Source of the DNA: Neobacillus sp. PS3-40
GTDB taxonomy: Bacteria > Bacillota > Bacilli > Bacillales > Cytobacillaceae
NCBI RefSeq assembly: GCF_030915485.1
Contig: NZ_CP133266.1
Span: 930,001 to 994,000 of the forward strand
Direction: 5' to 3'
Length of the DNA: 64,000 nucleotides
The stretch's first letter is position 1. Every line of letters starts with the position of its first letter. The notes under the pieces are model-generated. The model did not search any database. It was not told the DNA's origin and was given only the letters and a program-made list of their open reading frames with translations. Shown here piece by piece: positions 1 to 10,675 of this stretch. Both the position numbers and the translations under genes were made by a program.

Positions 1-225
1 TCCCTCACCCCGTTTTTCAATAAATTTGGCAATTGGACTTTCATTAGAAGTAGGTTCGAGAAGCTCAATTTTTGTATCACCAACTTGCAAGAATGCAACC
101 TTTACCTTTTCACTTTCTACTTCTTCGATTGCCAACAGGGGGAGCTTTAATACTTCCGTATAAAACGGAAGCGCTTTCTCAAGAGATTGAACTGCCACAC
201 CAATGTGATCAACTTTTTTAACCAT
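1..225 (-). CDS. mce: Methylmalonyl-CoA epimerase, N-terminal part (gene runs off the left edge)
   Basis: The first 75 residues are visible, starting MVKKVDHIGVAVQSLEKAL, which is the opening beta strand and metal-binding His of a VOC/glyoxalase-fold epimerase. The family interconverts (R)- and (S)-methylmalonyl-CoA, linking propionyl-CoA carboxylase to the B12-dependent mutase encoded at 6.5-10.6 kb. The ATG has an AAAGGGG ribosome binding site upstream on the minus strand. In B. subtilis the equivalent gene is yqjC, followed by carboxylase genes; those would lie left of this window. The 3' end is missing only because the window stops. Confidence 0.88.
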   Translation of the reverse strand, partial: MVKKVDHIGVAVQSLEKALPFYTEVLKLPLLAIEEVESEKVKVAFLQVGDTKIELLEPTSNESPIAKFIEKRGEG

Positions 226-320
226 GTTTACCCCTTTGTTTTCAAAATTTGAATTTATTCGATAATTTAATAATTCGCTAAAAAATTCATAAATCCTTCC
301 TAATTTGATTAGTTGTTCCG

Positions 321-349
321 TTGTTTAAGTGGGCTTTTATATGTACAAT
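321..349 (+). promoter_or_regulatory. Putative sigma-A promoter of prli42
   Basis: TTGTTT at 321-326 and TACAAT at 344-349 are separated by 17 bp and lie 38 bp ahead of the prli42 start. Spacing is optimal; the -35 box departs from TTGACA at two positions. Confidence 0.45.
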
Positions 350-386
350 AAGGATAACAATGCTTCAATAAAGGGGGTAATTTATT

Positions 387-485
387 TTGGGTAATAAGAA
401 AAACAGAAAAATCGTAGTCTATTTAATGTTACTTGCGATGCTGGCTTCAACCCTCCTACTTGGAATAGCACAGTATCTATCATAA
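387..485 (+). CDS. prli42: Stressosome-associated miniprotein Prli42
   Basis: A 32-residue protein starting with TTG, preceded by AAGGGGG at 371-377. It has a basic N-terminus (MGNKKNRKIVVYLML) followed by one hydrophobic helix ending in QYLS. Size, the basic KKxRKIVVYLM start and the single membrane segment match Prli42, the Listeria miniprotein that anchors the stressosome to the membrane through RsbR. It stands alone on the plus strand between mce and yqjB, in its own promoter-to-terminator unit. Recognition is from memory of the family pattern. Confidence 0.85.
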   Translation: MGNKKNRKIVVYLMLLAMLASTLLLGIAQYLS

Positions 486-530
486 GCAACCAAGAAAACC
501 TTTCATATTATGAATTGATTATTAAATAAT

Positions 531-611
531 AAAGAAAACTCGCCGATTGACGAGCCCCTAAGGGCGATGATTGGGCGTAGTTGTCCTTATGCGCTAGCAG
601 AATTCATGGAT
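531..611 (+). repeat. Dispersed three-hairpin repeat, copy 1
   Basis: Starts AAAGAAAACTCGCCGATT, then CCCCTAAGGGCG, then TCCTTATGCGCTAGCAGAATT. The first two hairpins are present. The third, AT-rich hairpin is lost and the element runs straight into the terminator at 613-646. Same orientation as the six other copies in the window. Confidence 0.8.
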
Positions 612-612
612 A

Positions 613-646
613 AAGGGGCTGTTCGAATGAACAGCCCCTTCTTTTT
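613..646 (+). terminator. Rho-independent terminator after prli42
   Basis: Arms AAGGGGCTGTTC and GAACAGCCCCTT form a perfect 12-bp stem with a GAAT loop, followed by CTTTTTT. It serves the plus-strand prli42 and probably also ends the convergent yqjB transcript. Confidence 0.85.
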
Positions 647-689
647 TATTTGGTTATTTTAACTAACTATTATGATTTAACAAAGGCTT

Positions 690-1211
690 TTATTTAATTG
701 CCCCGGTTTCCATTGCGAGGCTTTGAAATGACTTTTTTGTCGTTAAAATTAATACCTTTGTTCCTAATGGAATCAGTGGATACAATGATTTAATGACTTC
801 ATTTTGAGCTCTTATGCAGCCTTTAGTTACATATTTCCCGATAGAAGCTGGCTGATTGGTGCCATGGATCCCAAATGTTCGTCCATCTGTTCCCAACGCG
901 TCAAAACCAATCCATCTAGCTCCAAGCGGATTTGAAAGATTTCCTCCAGGGATATTTTTCTTCCGATAATATGGGTCTTTTGCTTTTACCGTTATTGTAA
1001 AAAGGCCTTCTGGAGTTAATTCTTGTGATTTGCCTGTACCAACACTAATAATCGTTTGAACTCGGTTATCTTCAATGAAAGCTAATTCGTTTGTCTTTTT
1101 ATTGACAATAACGAAAGGATCACCTGGCCCAGGATTATGGCCTAAGGGCCACAAAGGTGAGAGAAAAAAAACAATAAGGAGCGGTGAAAAAATTTTAATC
1201 AACACATCCAC
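690..1211 (-). CDS. yqjB: L,D-transpeptidase, YkuD family (YqjB-like)
   Basis: 173 residues with an N-terminal hydrophobic export/anchor segment (about 5-25) and a YkuD catalytic domain. The signature is the HGTNQPASIGKYVTKGCIR stretch, with catalytic Cys in GCIR and the conserved HG upstream. The family cross-links or modifies peptidoglycan through meso-diaminopimelate residues outside the membrane. No LysM domain is present, so it is a bare catalytic domain. It lies 14 bp downstream of yqjA and is probably cotranscribed with it. The symbol follows B. subtilis neighbourhood (yqjA-yqjB-mce) rather than a sequence search. Confidence 0.82.
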   Translation of the reverse strand: MDVLIKIFSPLLIVFFLSPLWPLGHNPGPGDPFVIVNKKTNELAFIEDNRVQTIISVGTGKSQELTPEGLFTITVKAKDPYYRKKNIPGGNLSNPLGARWIGFDALGTDGRTFGIHGTNQPASIGKYVTKGCIRAQNEVIKSLYPLIPLGTKVLILTTKKSFQSLAMETGAIK

Positions 1212-1225
1212 CTGCTTTTTTTTCT

Positions 1226-2221
1226 CTAGTTTGCTTCCATTTCCCTTACTCCATTCACGTCGGTAGACTTTTTTAATCCTTTAAATGAACTTTTCAGGAT
1301 AAGATATCTGTCCATTTCATTTACAAGTTGCAAAAGTGCAGCCCTTACTTCAAATTCTTCTCTTGTTTTAGGAAGCTCCATTTCTTCGAATTCTACTTTC
1401 ATTCTCCTTAATTTTTCGATATAAATATAAGCCGTATTTCCGGGATGGATGTTTTCTGATAATTCTTCAAGAAAATCTGAAATCATTTTTCCTTGCTCTA
1501 TCGTTTGTGTAATGGATGTCACAATCGGTAGAACTCGTTCGATAATTTCAAACTGTTTTTCCCTCATTTTAAAATAATGAAAGTATATATTTTCTTCTCT
1601 CAAAAGATGATTTTCGACATCTAGTAAAGCGATTGTTTTGGCTTCTTCAAAAAGACGGGCTGTTTCCGTAATTTCTTTCCCATCCCATTCACTTTCTCCT
1701 CTTCTTAAGTAATGGATCATTTCACAAAAAATCTGTTTAAAGTTCTGTTCAATCCTTTTCTGGTAAAACTCTAACTTCTTTTCAACACTTGGCATATAAA
1801 GATTAATTATAAGTGCAACTCCAATTCCTATGACAATAACGCCTAATTCATTGAGAAAAAGACCAGTTGAAATATGGTGGGCAATATAAATATGTAGAAT
1901 GATAACGCTGCTTGTCACAACTCCTTCTTTTGCTTTCAGCATAACAATGGTGGGAATAAAGAAAAATAACATTAGCCCAATAATAATGGGATGGTAGGCT
2001 ATTCCTTCAAAAAATAATGCTGAAAAAGGCATAGCTAGAACACAAGCAACAAACCGGTGCCATGCAGTCCTTAATGATCTTCTTTTCGTCACTTGAATAC
2101 ATAAAATCGTTAAAATTCCTGCTGAAGCAAAATTATGGAGGCCCAATTTTTGTGCTATTAATATAGCAATAGACGTGCCAACAGCTGTCTTGATTGTGCG
2201 ATATCCAATTTGAAATTTCAT
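1226..2221 (-). CDS. yqjA: Aromatic acid exporter family membrane protein (YqjA-like)
   Basis: 331 residues. The N-terminal half has about four to five hydrophobic segments (near 10-150) in the pattern of the ArAE_1/FUSC-type half-transporter; the C-terminal half (about 155-331) is cytoplasmic and helical, matching the ArAE C-terminal domain. The family is linked to export of aromatic acids and similar anions, but its substrate is unknown. The ATG lies just below a TAGGAGAAAAT ribosome site. Upstream sits three-hairpin repeat copy 2, so the promoter must lie within or left of that element. Confidence 0.8.
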   Translation of the reverse strand: MKFQIGYRTIKTAVGTSIAILIAQKLGLHNFASAGILTILCIQVTKRRSLRTAWHRFVACVLAMPFSALFFEGIAYHPIIIGLMLFFFIPTIVMLKAKEGVVTSSVIILHIYIAHHISTGLFLNELGVIVIGIGVALIINLYMPSVEKKLEFYQKRIEQNFKQIFCEMIHYLRRGESEWDGKEITETARLFEEAKTIALLDVENHLLREENIYFHYFKMREKQFEIIERVLPIVTSITQTIEQGKMISDFLEELSENIHPGNTAYIYIEKLRRMKVEFEEMELPKTREEFEVRAALLQLVNEMDRYLILKSSFKGLKKSTDVNGVREMEAN

Positions 2222-2247
2222 AAAATTTTCTCCTAAAAGATAGTAAA

Positions 2248-2336
2248 AAAGAAAACTCGCCGATCGGCGATGACCGAGGCGTAGTTGCCCTTATGCGCTA
2301 GCAGAAATTTATGGATATAAATTCTGAATAGCTAAA
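2248..2336 (+). repeat. Dispersed three-hairpin repeat, copy 2
   Basis: AAAGAAAACTCGCCGAT start, shortened middle (CGATGACCGAGGCGTAGTTGC), intact CCCTTATGCGCTAGCAG and a full third hairpin AGAAATTTAT/ATAAATTCT. It ends at TAGCTAAAC, right beside the artR terminator. Confidence 0.85.
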
Positions 2337-2337
2337 C

Positions 2338-2370
2338 AAAAAAGATGATCAATTTGATCATCTTTTTCTT
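2338..2370 (-). terminator. Terminator of the artPQR operon
   Basis: AAAGATGATCA / TGATCATCTTT stem with an AATT loop. On the minus strand the stem is followed by a T tract (CTTTTTTGTTT). It lies 17 bp past the artR stop. Confidence 0.85.
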
Positions 2371-2386
2371 AGCTATCATATCCTTT

Positions 2387-3109
2387 TTACAGCATTTTTT
2401 GCAAGAAATCCTGTGCTCGCTTACTCTTAGGATTTGTGAAAAACTCATTTGGCGGAGCATCCTCTACAAGTGCACCATCATCGAGAAATAGAACTCGGTC
2501 GGCAACCTCGCGAGCAAAGCCCATTTCGTGGGTAACAATTGCCATGGTCATTCCTGTATGAGCAAGTGATTTCATAACTTCTAGCACTTCTTTTACCATT
2601 TCAGGGTCGAGGGCAGAGGTTGGTTCATCGAAAAGCATAACATCCGGTTCCATTGCTAGTGCCCTTGCGATGGCAACACGCTGTTTTTGGCCACCAGACA
2701 ATCTTGTCGGATATTCGTTTGCTTTTTCAGAAAGATCCACTTGTTTTAAAAGGGAATTGGCAATTTTTTCAGCCTCTCCCTTTGATAACCCTTTTACTTT
2801 CATTGGTGCATACGTAAGATTTTGCAAAACGGTCTTATGTGGAAACAAATGAAAGTGTTGAAAAACCATACCAACATTTTGACGCACTTTCATAATATTC
2901 GTTTTTTTATCGGTAACATCTTGATCCCCAATCCAAATTCGTCCACTAGTTGGTTTTTCAAGAAGGTTCATACAGCGGAGAAAGGTAGATTTCCCTGATC
3001 CTGATGGCCCGATAATTGCTACCACTTCTCCTTCTTTAATAGAAGTAGAGATCCCCTTTAAAACTTCAAGCTTACCAAAACTTTTATGCAAATCCTCTAC
3101 CTTAATCAC
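2387..3109 (-). CDS. artR: Amino-acid (arginine-type) ABC importer ATPase
   Basis: 240 residues with all ABC hallmarks: Walker [11 protein letters not shown]-loop FQHFHLFPH, signature LSGGQKQR, Walker B VMLFDEP and switch His (VTHEMGF). It powers the ArtQ permease. Its start overlaps the artQ end by 8 nt, implying translational coupling. High similarity in layout to the polar amino acid (GlnQ/HisP/ArtM) subgroup; arginine specificity is inferred from gene order next to yqjA as in B. subtilis artPQR. Confidence 0.88.
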   Translation of the reverse strand: MIKVEDLHKSFGKLEVLKGISTSIKEGEVVAIIGPSGSGKSTFLRCMNLLEKPTSGRIWIGDQDVTDKKTNIMKVRQNVGMVFQHFHLFPHKTVLQNLTYAPMKVKGLSKGEAEKIANSLLKQVDLSEKANEYPTRLSGGQKQRVAIARALAMEPDVMLFDEPTSALDPEMVKEVLEVMKSLAHTGMTMAIVTHEMGFAREVADRVLFLDDGALVEDAPPNEFFTNPKSKRAQDFLQKML

Positions 3110-3761
3110 TGCGTCTCATTCTCCTTTCAAGGGCTTTTCCTAAGAAGGTTAATGTCATAACCATTAGGTAATAAATGAAGCCTGCAATTAATAACGGTTC
3201 AAAAAAGGAGTAGTTTTCTGCACCAACTTGATAAGAACGGCGCATAATATCCATCACACCAATCGTAGTCACAATGGCTGATTCTTTTGTAAGGGTAATA
3301 AATTCATTCATTAAAGCAGGTAAAATATTCTTCAACGCTTGAGGAAGAATAATATCCCACATCATTTTCCCATAAGGGATACCGAGGGCCATGGATGCTT
3401 CCTTTTGCCCTTTATCTACAGCAAGAATACCTGCACGAATAATTTCAGAAACATATGCTCCAGAGTTAAGACCAAACGATAAAATAGCTGCGGTATATGG
3501 TTCAATCTGGTAACCTATTACCTGTGGTGAACCATAATAAATGAGCATTAATTGCAAGATAAGTGGTGTTCCACGAAAAATCGATGTATACACATCTGCA
3601 ATCCATAAAAGAATCTTAAACGAACTAATTTTAAATAATGATAAAATAATACCAAGTGCAAATCCCAAAATTCCTGCCATAAGGACAATTTTTAGCGTAA
3701 CGAGAATTCCTTCTAAAATATATGGCATGGAGGGAATGAATTGGGTAAAGTCTAAGTTCAT
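3102..3761 (-). CDS. artQ: Amino-acid ABC importer permease
   Basis: 219 residues, a HisM-type permease with about five membrane segments and the EAA loop ([23 protein letters not shown]) that contacts the ATPase. It starts with a short pre-helix typical of the His/Glu/Gln/Arg permease family. Only one permease gene is present, so the transporter should use a homodimer. Middle gene of artP-artQ-artR. Confidence 0.87.
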   Translation of the reverse strand: MNLDFTQFIPSMPYILEGILVTLKIVLMAGILGFALGIILSLFKISSFKILLWIADVYTSIFRGTPLILQLMLIYYGSPQVIGYQIEPYTAAILSFGLNSGAYVSEIIRAGILAVDKGQKEASMALGIPYGKMMWDIILPQALKNILPALMNEFITLTKESAIVTTIGVMDIMRRSYQVGAENYSFFEPLLIAGFIYYLMVMTLTFLGKALERRMRRSD

Positions 3762-3843
3762 TCCGACACCAATCCTCTCTATAAAGATACAAACATAAAC
3801 GTTCAGAAGACAACTTTCTTCTGAACGTCCTTTTTATTTCATA

Positions 3844-4629
3844 TTATTTTTCCCCACCAAACCATTTAACAACTAATTTCTTCAATTCCCCATTATCTTT
3901 CATCTTTTTCAATTCTTTATTGAATTTTGCTGTTAGATCACTGTTTTTAGGGAATGCAATAGCTGAGCCGGCTTCATTAGGATTATCGCCGATTGTAAAG
4001 CCTGTTAAATCCTTTTCTTTCGTGAAATAACCCTTGGCAACTGTATCCTCAATAATTGCAGCATCGAAACGCCCTGCTTTAATTTCTTGGATGATATCAG
4101 GAATACGATTTCGATTTTCAATTTTAATCGGAGTTGTTTTATTTATATCATTTGCTTTACCTTCTTGAATGGATCCCAGCTGTACACCAACTGTTTTTCC
4201 TTTTAAATCATCAAGTTTAGTAATTCCACTGTCTTTTTTGGAAACAATCATGTGTTGGGCAGTATAATAAATATCACTAAAATCAACGTTTTTCTTTCGT
4301 TTTTCAGTTGGTGTCATCCCAGCGAGAACAAAGTCAACCTGACCTGATTTCAATGATTGAACCAAACCGCTAAAATCAATGTCTTTCACTTGAACCTTAT
4401 AGCCAAGTTTAGAAGCAAGTGCTTTCGCTAAATCAACATCAAAACCAATAATATCGTTACTCTTTTCTGTTTTAACATATTCGAATGGTGGATAGTCAGC
4501 AGACGTTCCCATTACTAATGTCTTTTTATCTTTGCTACCATTTGCATTGTTCTTGTTGCTTGTCCCACATGCAGCAAGAAGTCCAAGAAGCATCATCATT
4601 GCTAGAAATAACATAATTCCTTTTTTCAT
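3844..4629 (-). CDS. artP: Amino-acid (arginine-type) ABC importer binding lipoprotein
   Basis: 261 residues. A signal peptide ends in lipobox LLAACG, with Cys21 as the lipidated residue, then an Asn/Lys-rich linker and a type II solute-binding fold. Family motifs visible are the DYPPFEY ligand-binding start, IIGFDVDLAKAL and DAAIIEDTVAKGY. It captures the amino acid outside the membrane and delivers it to ArtQ. First gene of the operon; 82 bp separate it from artQ. Confidence 0.88.
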   Translation of the reverse strand: MKKGIMLFLAMMMLLGLLAACGTSNKNNANGSKDKKTLVMGTSADYPPFEYVKTEKSNDIIGFDVDLAKALASKLGYKVQVKDIDFSGLVQSLKSGQVDFVLAGMTPTEKRKKNVDFSDIYYTAQHMIVSKKDSGITKLDDLKGKTVGVQLGSIQEGKANDINKTTPIKIENRNRIPDIIQEIKAGRFDAAIIEDTVAKGYFTKEKDLTGFTIGDNPNEAGSAIAFPKNSDLTAKFNKELKKMKDNGELKKLVVKWFGGEK

Positions 4630-4840
4630 ACTATTCTTCCCCCTATGTTTTTACTGAAAATTAATATTTAAAGTGGTACCTTTTTTACTATTCCCTAATT
4701 TTCAAGTAAGAATGTATTAATAATTATTCACAGTAATGAATTTTAACACAAATTTATTTTTATGCAATAATATTTTTGAAAATTAGTTTAGAATAATTTT
4801 TTTATCAACAATATTATTCAACAAAGCCATTTTTTTATGT

Positions 4841-4878
4841 AAAAAAGGCTGATCCTATAACGGATCAGCCCTTTTTAC
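4841..4878 (-). terminator. Terminator downstream of brxB
   Basis: GGGCTGATCC / GGATCAGCC stem with a short loop and T/A tracts on both sides. It can end brxB and insulate the artP promoter region. Confidence 0.85.
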
Positions 4879-4884
4879 TTCTAT

Positions 4885-5322
4885 TTACATCTCTTCACAA
4901 AATTGGTCGAAAGTTTGCTGAAGTTTTGCAACAACTGTAGCAGGGTCAAAGCCCTCAATTTGATGTCTTTCAATCATGGTGCAAATTTTCCCATCCTTTA
5001 ACAAGGCAAAGGAAGGGGAGGATGGTGGGTAATCAGTGAAATAGTTTCTAGCTACTTCTGTTGCTTCCTTATCTTGCCCTGCAAAAACAGTGACAAGATG
5101 GTCAGGACGTTTGTCATAGTGCAAGGCATGGGTAGCTGCTGGGCGTGCTACTCCACCCGCACAACCGCATACAGAATTAATCATGACTAATGTTGTTCCT
5201 TTTTTTTCTAAGGCCGCAGTTACTTCCTCAGGGGTCTTTAATTCTTCATAACCAGCTGACACGATTTCATGACGCGCTTTATTGACAATATCATTCATAA
5301 AAAAGTTATAATCCATACTCAT
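4885..5322 (-). CDS. brxB: Bacilliredoxin BrxB (YqiW)
   Basis: 145 residues starting [13 protein letters not shown]; the ATG at 5322 has AGGAGG 8 nt upstream, so the longer frame to 5358 is not used. The catalytic motif CGC ([13 protein letters not shown]) is intact. Bacilliredoxins remove bacillithiol from mixed disulfides on oxidised proteins. It is a monocistronic gene between meaB and artP with its own terminator. Confidence 0.9.
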   Translation of the reverse strand: MSMDYNFFMNDIVNKARHEIVSAGYEELKTPEEVTAALEKKGTTLVMINSVCGCAGGVARPAATHALHYDKRPDHLVTVFAGQDKEATEVARNYFTDYPPSSPSFALLKDGKICTMIERHQIEGFDPATVVAKLQQTFDQFCEEM

Positions 5323-5416
5323 TAAATTGCTCCTCCTATACTTTAGGGATAGTATCATGATAACAGTAAAAACATATCTTTTTCAAATATAAACGAAATA
5401 TTTTCCTGTTCATTAG

Positions 5417-6532
5417 CTAATTTTGAAAAAAGTGTTTGAAAAGAACTTCAACCGCTGAAGCAACCGTTTTTTCTCCTGCCATCACTTCATTTTCTAATTT
5501 AGGAAGTTCATTTACAATTCCAGGATGATGAAAAAATTGAAAATGAAGTTGGTCTGTTATCATTGAGTAAAGCCATTCCCTTGATTGCGCTTTCCGCCTA
5601 TCATCAAAAACTCCTGATGCCTTCCCGTTCTTTTTGAAGGTGCAAATCGTCCCCCAAAGATCACTAATCCCTTCCATTGTAAGAGAAGAGCAACTATACG
5701 CTTTTGATTGCCAACCCTTTGTTGCGGGCTGTAAAAAGTGAAGGATGCGGTTATATTCACTTTTGGTTCTTAGCGCGTTCTCCTTATTTGTACCATCTGC
5801 TTTATGCACAATAATTGCATCCGCTAGTTCAATAATTCCTTTTTTCATTCCCTGCAATTCATCGCCTGCACCTGTTAAGACAAGGAGCATGAAAAAATCA
5901 ACCATGCCCCTAATAATCACTTCACTCTGGCCCACCCCAACCGTTTCAATCAAAATTACATTGTAACCAGCAGCCTCACATATTAGCATTGATTCCCTTG
6001 TTTTACGGTGAACTCCCCCAAGTTTTCCACCGGATGGAGAGGGTCGAATAAACGCAAGAGGGCTTTTAGCTAATTGTTCCATCCGCGTTTTATCGCCAAG
6101 AATACTACCACCAGTAATACTTGAGCTTGGATCGATCGCAAGTACTGCAACTCGGAGACCAAGAGCGCATAAATACATTCCAAAGGTTTCAATAAACGTG
6201 CTTTTTCCTGCTCCTGGGACTCCCGTAATCCCAATACGAATTGATTGCCCTGTATGTGGTAACAGTCTTTGAAGGAGAGACTGCGCTTTTTGAAAATGCT
6301 GTTCTGAGTTACTCTCAGTAAGTGTAATAGCACGGGCAAGAAAGCTCCTTTCTCCTGCTAGAACCCCTTCATATAATTCGTTAATTGTAGGTCCAGCTGT
6401 TATTCGTTTCTGAAACCGAATGTTTTTTACAAATGCTTGTGAGTTCTCTTGCGCCGTTCCCTTACGGATCACGCTTAAACAAAGATCAGGATTGTTCGGG
6501 TCACTCCATTCCGGTTTATTTTCCAAATCCAT
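5417..6532 (-). CDS. meaB: Methylmalonyl-CoA mutase-associated GTPase MeaB
   Basis: 371 residues, a G3E-family GTPase that protects and reloads the B12 cofactor of methylmalonyl-CoA mutase. Walker A is GVPGAGKST at roughly residue 104, with GGKLGGVHRKTRE and ETVGVGQSE (switch/Walker B) following. The G4 guanine-specificity motif reads HKADG instead of the usual NKADG. Its ATG shares one nucleotide with the mutB stop (TAATG), indicating coupled translation with its client enzyme. Confidence 0.92.
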   Translation of the reverse strand: MDLENKPEWSDPNNPDLCLSVIRKGTAQENSQAFVKNIRFQKRITAGPTINELYEGVLAGERSFLARAITLTESNSEQHFQKAQSLLQRLLPHTGQSIRIGITGVPGAGKSTFIETFGMYLCALGLRVAVLAIDPSSSITGGSILGDKTRMEQLAKSPLAFIRPSPSGGKLGGVHRKTRESMLICEAAGYNVILIETVGVGQSEVIIRGMVDFFMLLVLTGAGDELQGMKKGIIELADAIIVHKADGTNKENALRTKSEYNRILHFLQPATKGWQSKAYSCSSLTMEGISDLWGTICTFKKNGKASGVFDDRRKAQSREWLYSMITDQLHFQFFHHPGIVNELPKLENEVMAGEKTVASAVEVLFKHFFQN

Positions 6533-8721
6533 TACTGTCCCACTTCCTCATATCCTAGTTGCCGATAGATTTCTCTGATTACTTTTTGGGCAGCGACTGG
6601 AATAATAGTTCCCGGTCCAAAAATAGCCGTTGCACCGTTATTATATAGGTATGAATAATCCTGGGCAGGAATAACACCACCAACCACTACTAGAATATCT
6701 TCTCGCCCAAGTTTTTTTAATGATTCTACTAACTGTGGTAAAAGAGTTCTATGCCCAGCCGCGAGCGAGCTCATTCCTATCACATGAACATCATTTTCAA
6801 CAGCTTGTTGTGCTGTTTCTTCAGGCGTTTGGAATAAAGGTCCCATATCCACATCAAAGCCAAGGTCAGCAAATGCTGTGGCAATTACCTTTGCACCACG
6901 GTCATGGCCGTCCTGTCCCATTTTTGCAATAAGAATTCGTGGTCTTCTACCCTCATTCACCAAAAATTCATCCGTCATTTTTTGAACTTCTAAAATCTCT
7001 ACCTCATTGGAAAAAGCCTTACTATAAACACCGCTTATAGAACGGATAACTGCCTTATGCCTGTTCGCAACTTTTTCAATTGCATCAGACATTTCACCAA
7101 GAGTTGCTCTTACTCTAGCCGCTTGAACTGCTAACTCAAGTAAATTTTTCTCTCCAGTTTCGGCAGCTCTTGTTAAAGCCTGTAATGCCTCCTCCACCTT
7201 CAGATCATCACGACCCTCTTTTAACTTGTTTAACTTCTCAATCTGCTTTAAACGCACTGCTGTATTATCGATATCCAAAATATCAATCGGTTCTTCCTTT
7301 TCAAGACGGTAACGATTCACACCAATAATTATTTCTTTTCCAGAATCGATTTGTGCTTGTCTTCGTGCTGCAGCCTCTTCAATTCTCATTTTTGGCAACC
7401 CAGTTTCAATTGCTTTTGCCATTCCACCGAGACTCTCAATTTCTTCAATATGCTGCCAAGCTCTGTTAATAAGCTGATCAGTTAAAGCTTCAACATAATA
7501 AGAGCCAGCCCAAGGATCAATAACTTTTGTTATACTTGTTTCTTCCTGCAAAAATAATTGTGTATTCCGAGCAATTCTCGCAGAAAAGTCTGTTGGCAAT
7601 GCGATTGCTTCGTCTAGTGCATTTGTATGCAGGGATTGTGTATGCCCCATTACCGCCGCATGTGCTTCAATCAAAGTCCTGATGACATTATTAAAAGGAT
7701 CTTGCTCAGTTAGGCTCCAACCGGATGTCTGGGTATGGGTCCTTAACGCCATTGATTTGGAATTCCCCGGCTCAAACGATTTCATCATTTTTGCCCAAAT
7801 AAATCGCCCTGCACGCATTTTAGCTACTTCCATAAAATAATTCATCCCAACAGCCCAGAAAAATGACAACCTAGGGGCAAATGAATCAATCTCAATTCCA
7901 GCCTTAAGACCTGTCCGAACATATTCCAGTCCATCAGCAAGTGTATAAGCCAACTCAATATCTGCAGGAGCCCCTGCTTCTTGCATGTGGTAACCAGAAA
8001 TACTGATACTATTAAATTTCGGCATATACTTAGAAGTATATTCAAAAATATCAGCAATAATTTTCATGGACATCTCAGGCGGATAGATGTACGTGTTGCG
8101 CACCATGTATTCTTTTAAAATATCATTTTGAATCGTTCCAGAAAGCTTGTCCTGACTTACACCCTGCTCTTCTGCTGTTACAATAAAAAAGGCAAGAATC
8201 GGCAACACTGCACCGTTCATTGTCATCGATACGGACATTTGATCTAACGGAATTCCGTCAAAAAGTGTCTTCATATCAAGAATCGAGTCAATCGCAACAC
8301 CAGCTTTGCCAACATCACCAACTACTCGAGGGTGATCCGAATCATATCCCCTATGCGTTGCTAAATCAAAGGCCACAGATAATCCCTTTTGTCCCATTGC
8401 CAAATTCCTTCGATAAAAGGCGTTACTTTCCTCTGCTGTAGAAAACCCAGCATATTGTCTTACAGTCCATGGGCGATTGACATACATCGTTGGATATGGG
8501 CCCCTTGTATAGGGCGGTAGACCTGGCATATCATTTAGATGCTTACTATCCTCAAGGTCTTCCTTCGTATATAAGGGCTTTAATCTTATTTGCTCGTTTG
8601 TCTCGAATAATAACTCATCAATAGAAGTTTGAATTTCTGCTTCAGCTTTTTCCTTCCATTGTTCATTTGTCATAGAATCATTTTGGTCAAAAAGAGAGAT
8701 TTCTTGAAAATTAGGCTTCAT
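6532..8721 (-). CDS. mutB: Methylmalonyl-CoA mutase, large (catalytic) subunit
   Basis: 729 residues, also called scpA. The N-terminal TIM barrel carries the substrate-binding and catalytic region ([20 protein letters not shown]). The C-terminal cobalamin domain has the B12 lower-ligand motif DGHDRG near residue 605, then SSLAAGH and VVVGGVIP. It isomerises (R)-methylmalonyl-CoA to succinyl-CoA, feeding the TCA cycle. It overlaps mutA by 11 nt and meaB by 1 nt, forming a tight mutA-mutB-meaB unit. Confidence 0.95.
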   Translation of the reverse strand: MKPNFQEISLFDQNDSMTNEQWKEKAEAEIQTSIDELLFETNEQIRLKPLYTKEDLEDSKHLNDMPGLPPYTRGPYPTMYVNRPWTVRQYAGFSTAEESNAFYRRNLAMGQKGLSVAFDLATHRGYDSDHPRVVGDVGKAGVAIDSILDMKTLFDGIPLDQMSVSMTMNGAVLPILAFFIVTAEEQGVSQDKLSGTIQNDILKEYMVRNTYIYPPEMSMKIIADIFEYTSKYMPKFNSISISGYHMQEAGAPADIELAYTLADGLEYVRTGLKAGIEIDSFAPRLSFFWAVGMNYFMEVAKMRAGRFIWAKMMKSFEPGNSKSMALRTHTQTSGWSLTEQDPFNNVIRTLIEAHAAVMGHTQSLHTNALDEAIALPTDFSARIARNTQLFLQEETSITKVIDPWAGSYYVEALTDQLINRAWQHIEEIESLGGMAKAIETGLPKMRIEEAAARRQAQIDSGKEIIIGVNRYRLEKEEPIDILDIDNTAVRLKQIEKLNKLKEGRDDLKVEEALQALTRAAETGEKNLLELAVQAARVRATLGEMSDAIEKVANRHKAVIRSISGVYSKAFSNEVEILEVQKMTDEFLVNEGRRPRILIAKMGQDGHDRGAKVIATAFADLGFDVDMGPLFQTPEETAQQAVENDVHVIGMSSLAAGHRTLLPQLVESLKKLGREDILVVVGGVIPAQDYSYLYNNGATAIFGPGTIIPVAAQKVIREIYRQLGYEEVGQ

Positions 8722-10585
8722 ATAGTGTCAACTCCATTTCGGAAAGCATGGATTCAAGTGTTTCGCAACAATTACTCTTTACATGAATAAACGACTTAAT
8801 TCCTTCTGACACCCATTTGGATTGATCCTCTTCTTTAGGCAATCCAGCTAAATAAACTATACGATCAGGAAATTCAGCTTTTATTAATTGAAGGATTTCT
8901 AACCCTATATTTTCATATTCCTCATTGCTGCCACAAAGACAGAAATGTTTTGAATTACATTCCTTAACAAACTCTGTTACTGATTCTGTGGAAAAGATCG
9001 GGCCACTTTCTAGGCCATTTACTCCACCAGCAGCCAAGAATCCTCGAATAAAATCTGCCCTTGGTTTGTATTGTTTTAAATTTCCTAAGCAAATTAAACC
9101 GATAAATGGTCGTACACCATCATGCCGCTTAATTCTATCGGCCCTCATCCTTAAATCTTCATACGGTTGAGATAATCTTATTTGTGGAATTGTCTCTATT
9201 GTTATTTTTTCACTTAGATCATCTGAAGAAAATTGCCCGTTAATGGATTTTTCGCACTCTGGGATATTTTCAGTTAAATTAGCATATACATTTGTTCCAA
9301 CAATGCTTACTTTTCTTGTAGAAATATCATGATGTCGTTTTTTATTAACAGTGGATATCTCTTTTTGAAGCCAATTAGATTTTAGGGCTTCAAGCATCCC
9401 ACCATTTGCTTCAATTTTTTTAAAAAGTTCCCAGGATTTTTCTGCTAATTCTCTCGTTAATTCTTCGATATACCATGAACCCCCCGCAGGATCGATGACT
9501 TTTTGTAGGAGCACTTCTTCTTGTAAAATTAGTTGCGTGTTTTGTGCAATTCTCTCAGAAGAATAAGTTGATCCTGTCATTTGATCAAATGGTGTTACAT
9601 GTAAGTATTGAATACCACCAATTACTGCGGCAAACGCCTCGTTACCAGCACGAAGGAGATTCACATTCTGATCGGAAACAGATTTTGTAAAAATAGAAGT
9701 TTCTGCGGCAATCTTCATTCCACGATCTACCATTTTGGCACCATATACTTCCGTTATTTTATTCCAAATAATTCGTGCTGCACGTAGTTTTGCAATCTCC
9801 ATGAAAAAATTTGACCCAATTGAAAATTTGAAAATTATTTTTGATAATGCTACTTCTTGATCTATACCTTTTTCAAGTAGCTGTTGAAGATAAAGCACTC
9901 CAGTGGCAGCCGCAATTCCAAGCTCCTGAACAGCATTCGCCCCACCATTATGATATACAGATGTATTGACTAGGATGGTCTGTAGATTAGGAAGTTTTTC
10001 GGATGAATTTTTAATTATTTCGGACCATTCAGCAAAAAACTGTTCTTGGTTTTTTGGAATAAATCCCTCAACAACAAAAGTAGCTAGCGGATCTGAGGCG
10101 ATATAGCCTGTTACTTTTCTACTATCTTCTCTACTTAAATCTGTTATAGTCGATAGTGCCTCTGCAAACATACCATTTGCATCAATTGCAAATGGTATGT
10201 TTGCACTGATTTCTTTTATAAAACGTAACAATCTCGGCTCCGTTTCAACTAGAGACTTATTTAATTCAAACGAAAGGGCTGTCAGGCCCCGGTCAATAGC
10301 TGCCTCAAGCTTTTGAATTAATTCTAAAGGTGTTTTATACGAAATAGATTGAGCTATCTTCCATTTCTCGCCAATATAACCTAACGGATTCTTGCCCCTT
10401 CTAAAATCAGAACCCCCAGGATAATCCGAAGCAAGTTTTTCATCCACGCGGCAATAAAGCGGTTTCAATGTAATGTTTTCATATGTAGAGGTTTGTAACG
10501 ATTGAATTGACTTTCCTTTTAATGATTCTTCCGCTTTTTCTTTCCATTCAAATTCTGATCTTAGCGGAAATGATTGATTCCTCAT
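8711..10585 (-). CDS. mutA: Methylmalonyl-CoA mutase, small subunit
   Basis: 624 residues. It keeps the mutase barrel fold and a degenerate C-terminal cobalamin-like domain, but has no DxHxxG motif, as expected for the non-catalytic partner of the heterodimer. First gene of mutA-mutB-meaB. The 5' region contains a perfect palindrome at 10676-10707, suggesting a dedicated regulator. It is separated from the upstream bkdB gene by a terminator and repeat copy 3, so the mut genes are probably transcribed on their own. Confidence 0.92.
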   Translation of the reverse strand: MRNQSFPLRSEFEWKEKAEESLKGKSIQSLQTSTYENITLKPLYCRVDEKLASDYPGGSDFRRGKNPLGYIGEKWKIAQSISYKTPLELIQKLEAAIDRGLTALSFELNKSLVETEPRLLRFIKEISANIPFAIDANGMFAEALSTITDLSREDSRKVTGYIASDPLATFVVEGFIPKNQEQFFAEWSEIIKNSSEKLPNLQTILVNTSVYHNGGANAVQELGIAAATGVLYLQQLLEKGIDQEVALSKIIFKFSIGSNFFMEIAKLRAARIIWNKITEVYGAKMVDRGMKIAAETSIFTKSVSDQNVNLLRAGNEAFAAVIGGIQYLHVTPFDQMTGSTYSSERIAQNTQLILQEEVLLQKVIDPAGGSWYIEELTRELAEKSWELFKKIEANGGMLEALKSNWLQKEISTVNKKRHHDISTRKVSIVGTNVYANLTENIPECEKSINGQFSSDDLSEKITIETIPQIRLSQPYEDLRMRADRIKRHDGVRPFIGLICLGNLKQYKPRADFIRGFLAAGGVNGLESGPIFSTESVTEFVKECNSKHFCLCGSNEEYENIGLEILQLIKAEFPDRIVYLAGLPKEEDQSKWVSEGIKSFIHVKSNCCETLESMLSEMELTLYEA

Positions 10586-10675
10586 AATTTCCCTCCCCTA
10601 TTTTTTTCAGGAATTATACTAAAATTCAAACATTTCTGTTCAATCTTATTTTAGGTTACAAAACCATATATATCT

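Noticed and set aside
8711-10585. MutA as a decayed mutase because DxHxxG is missing
   Set aside because: Loss of the B12 motif is normal for the small subunit of the heterodimeric enzyme.
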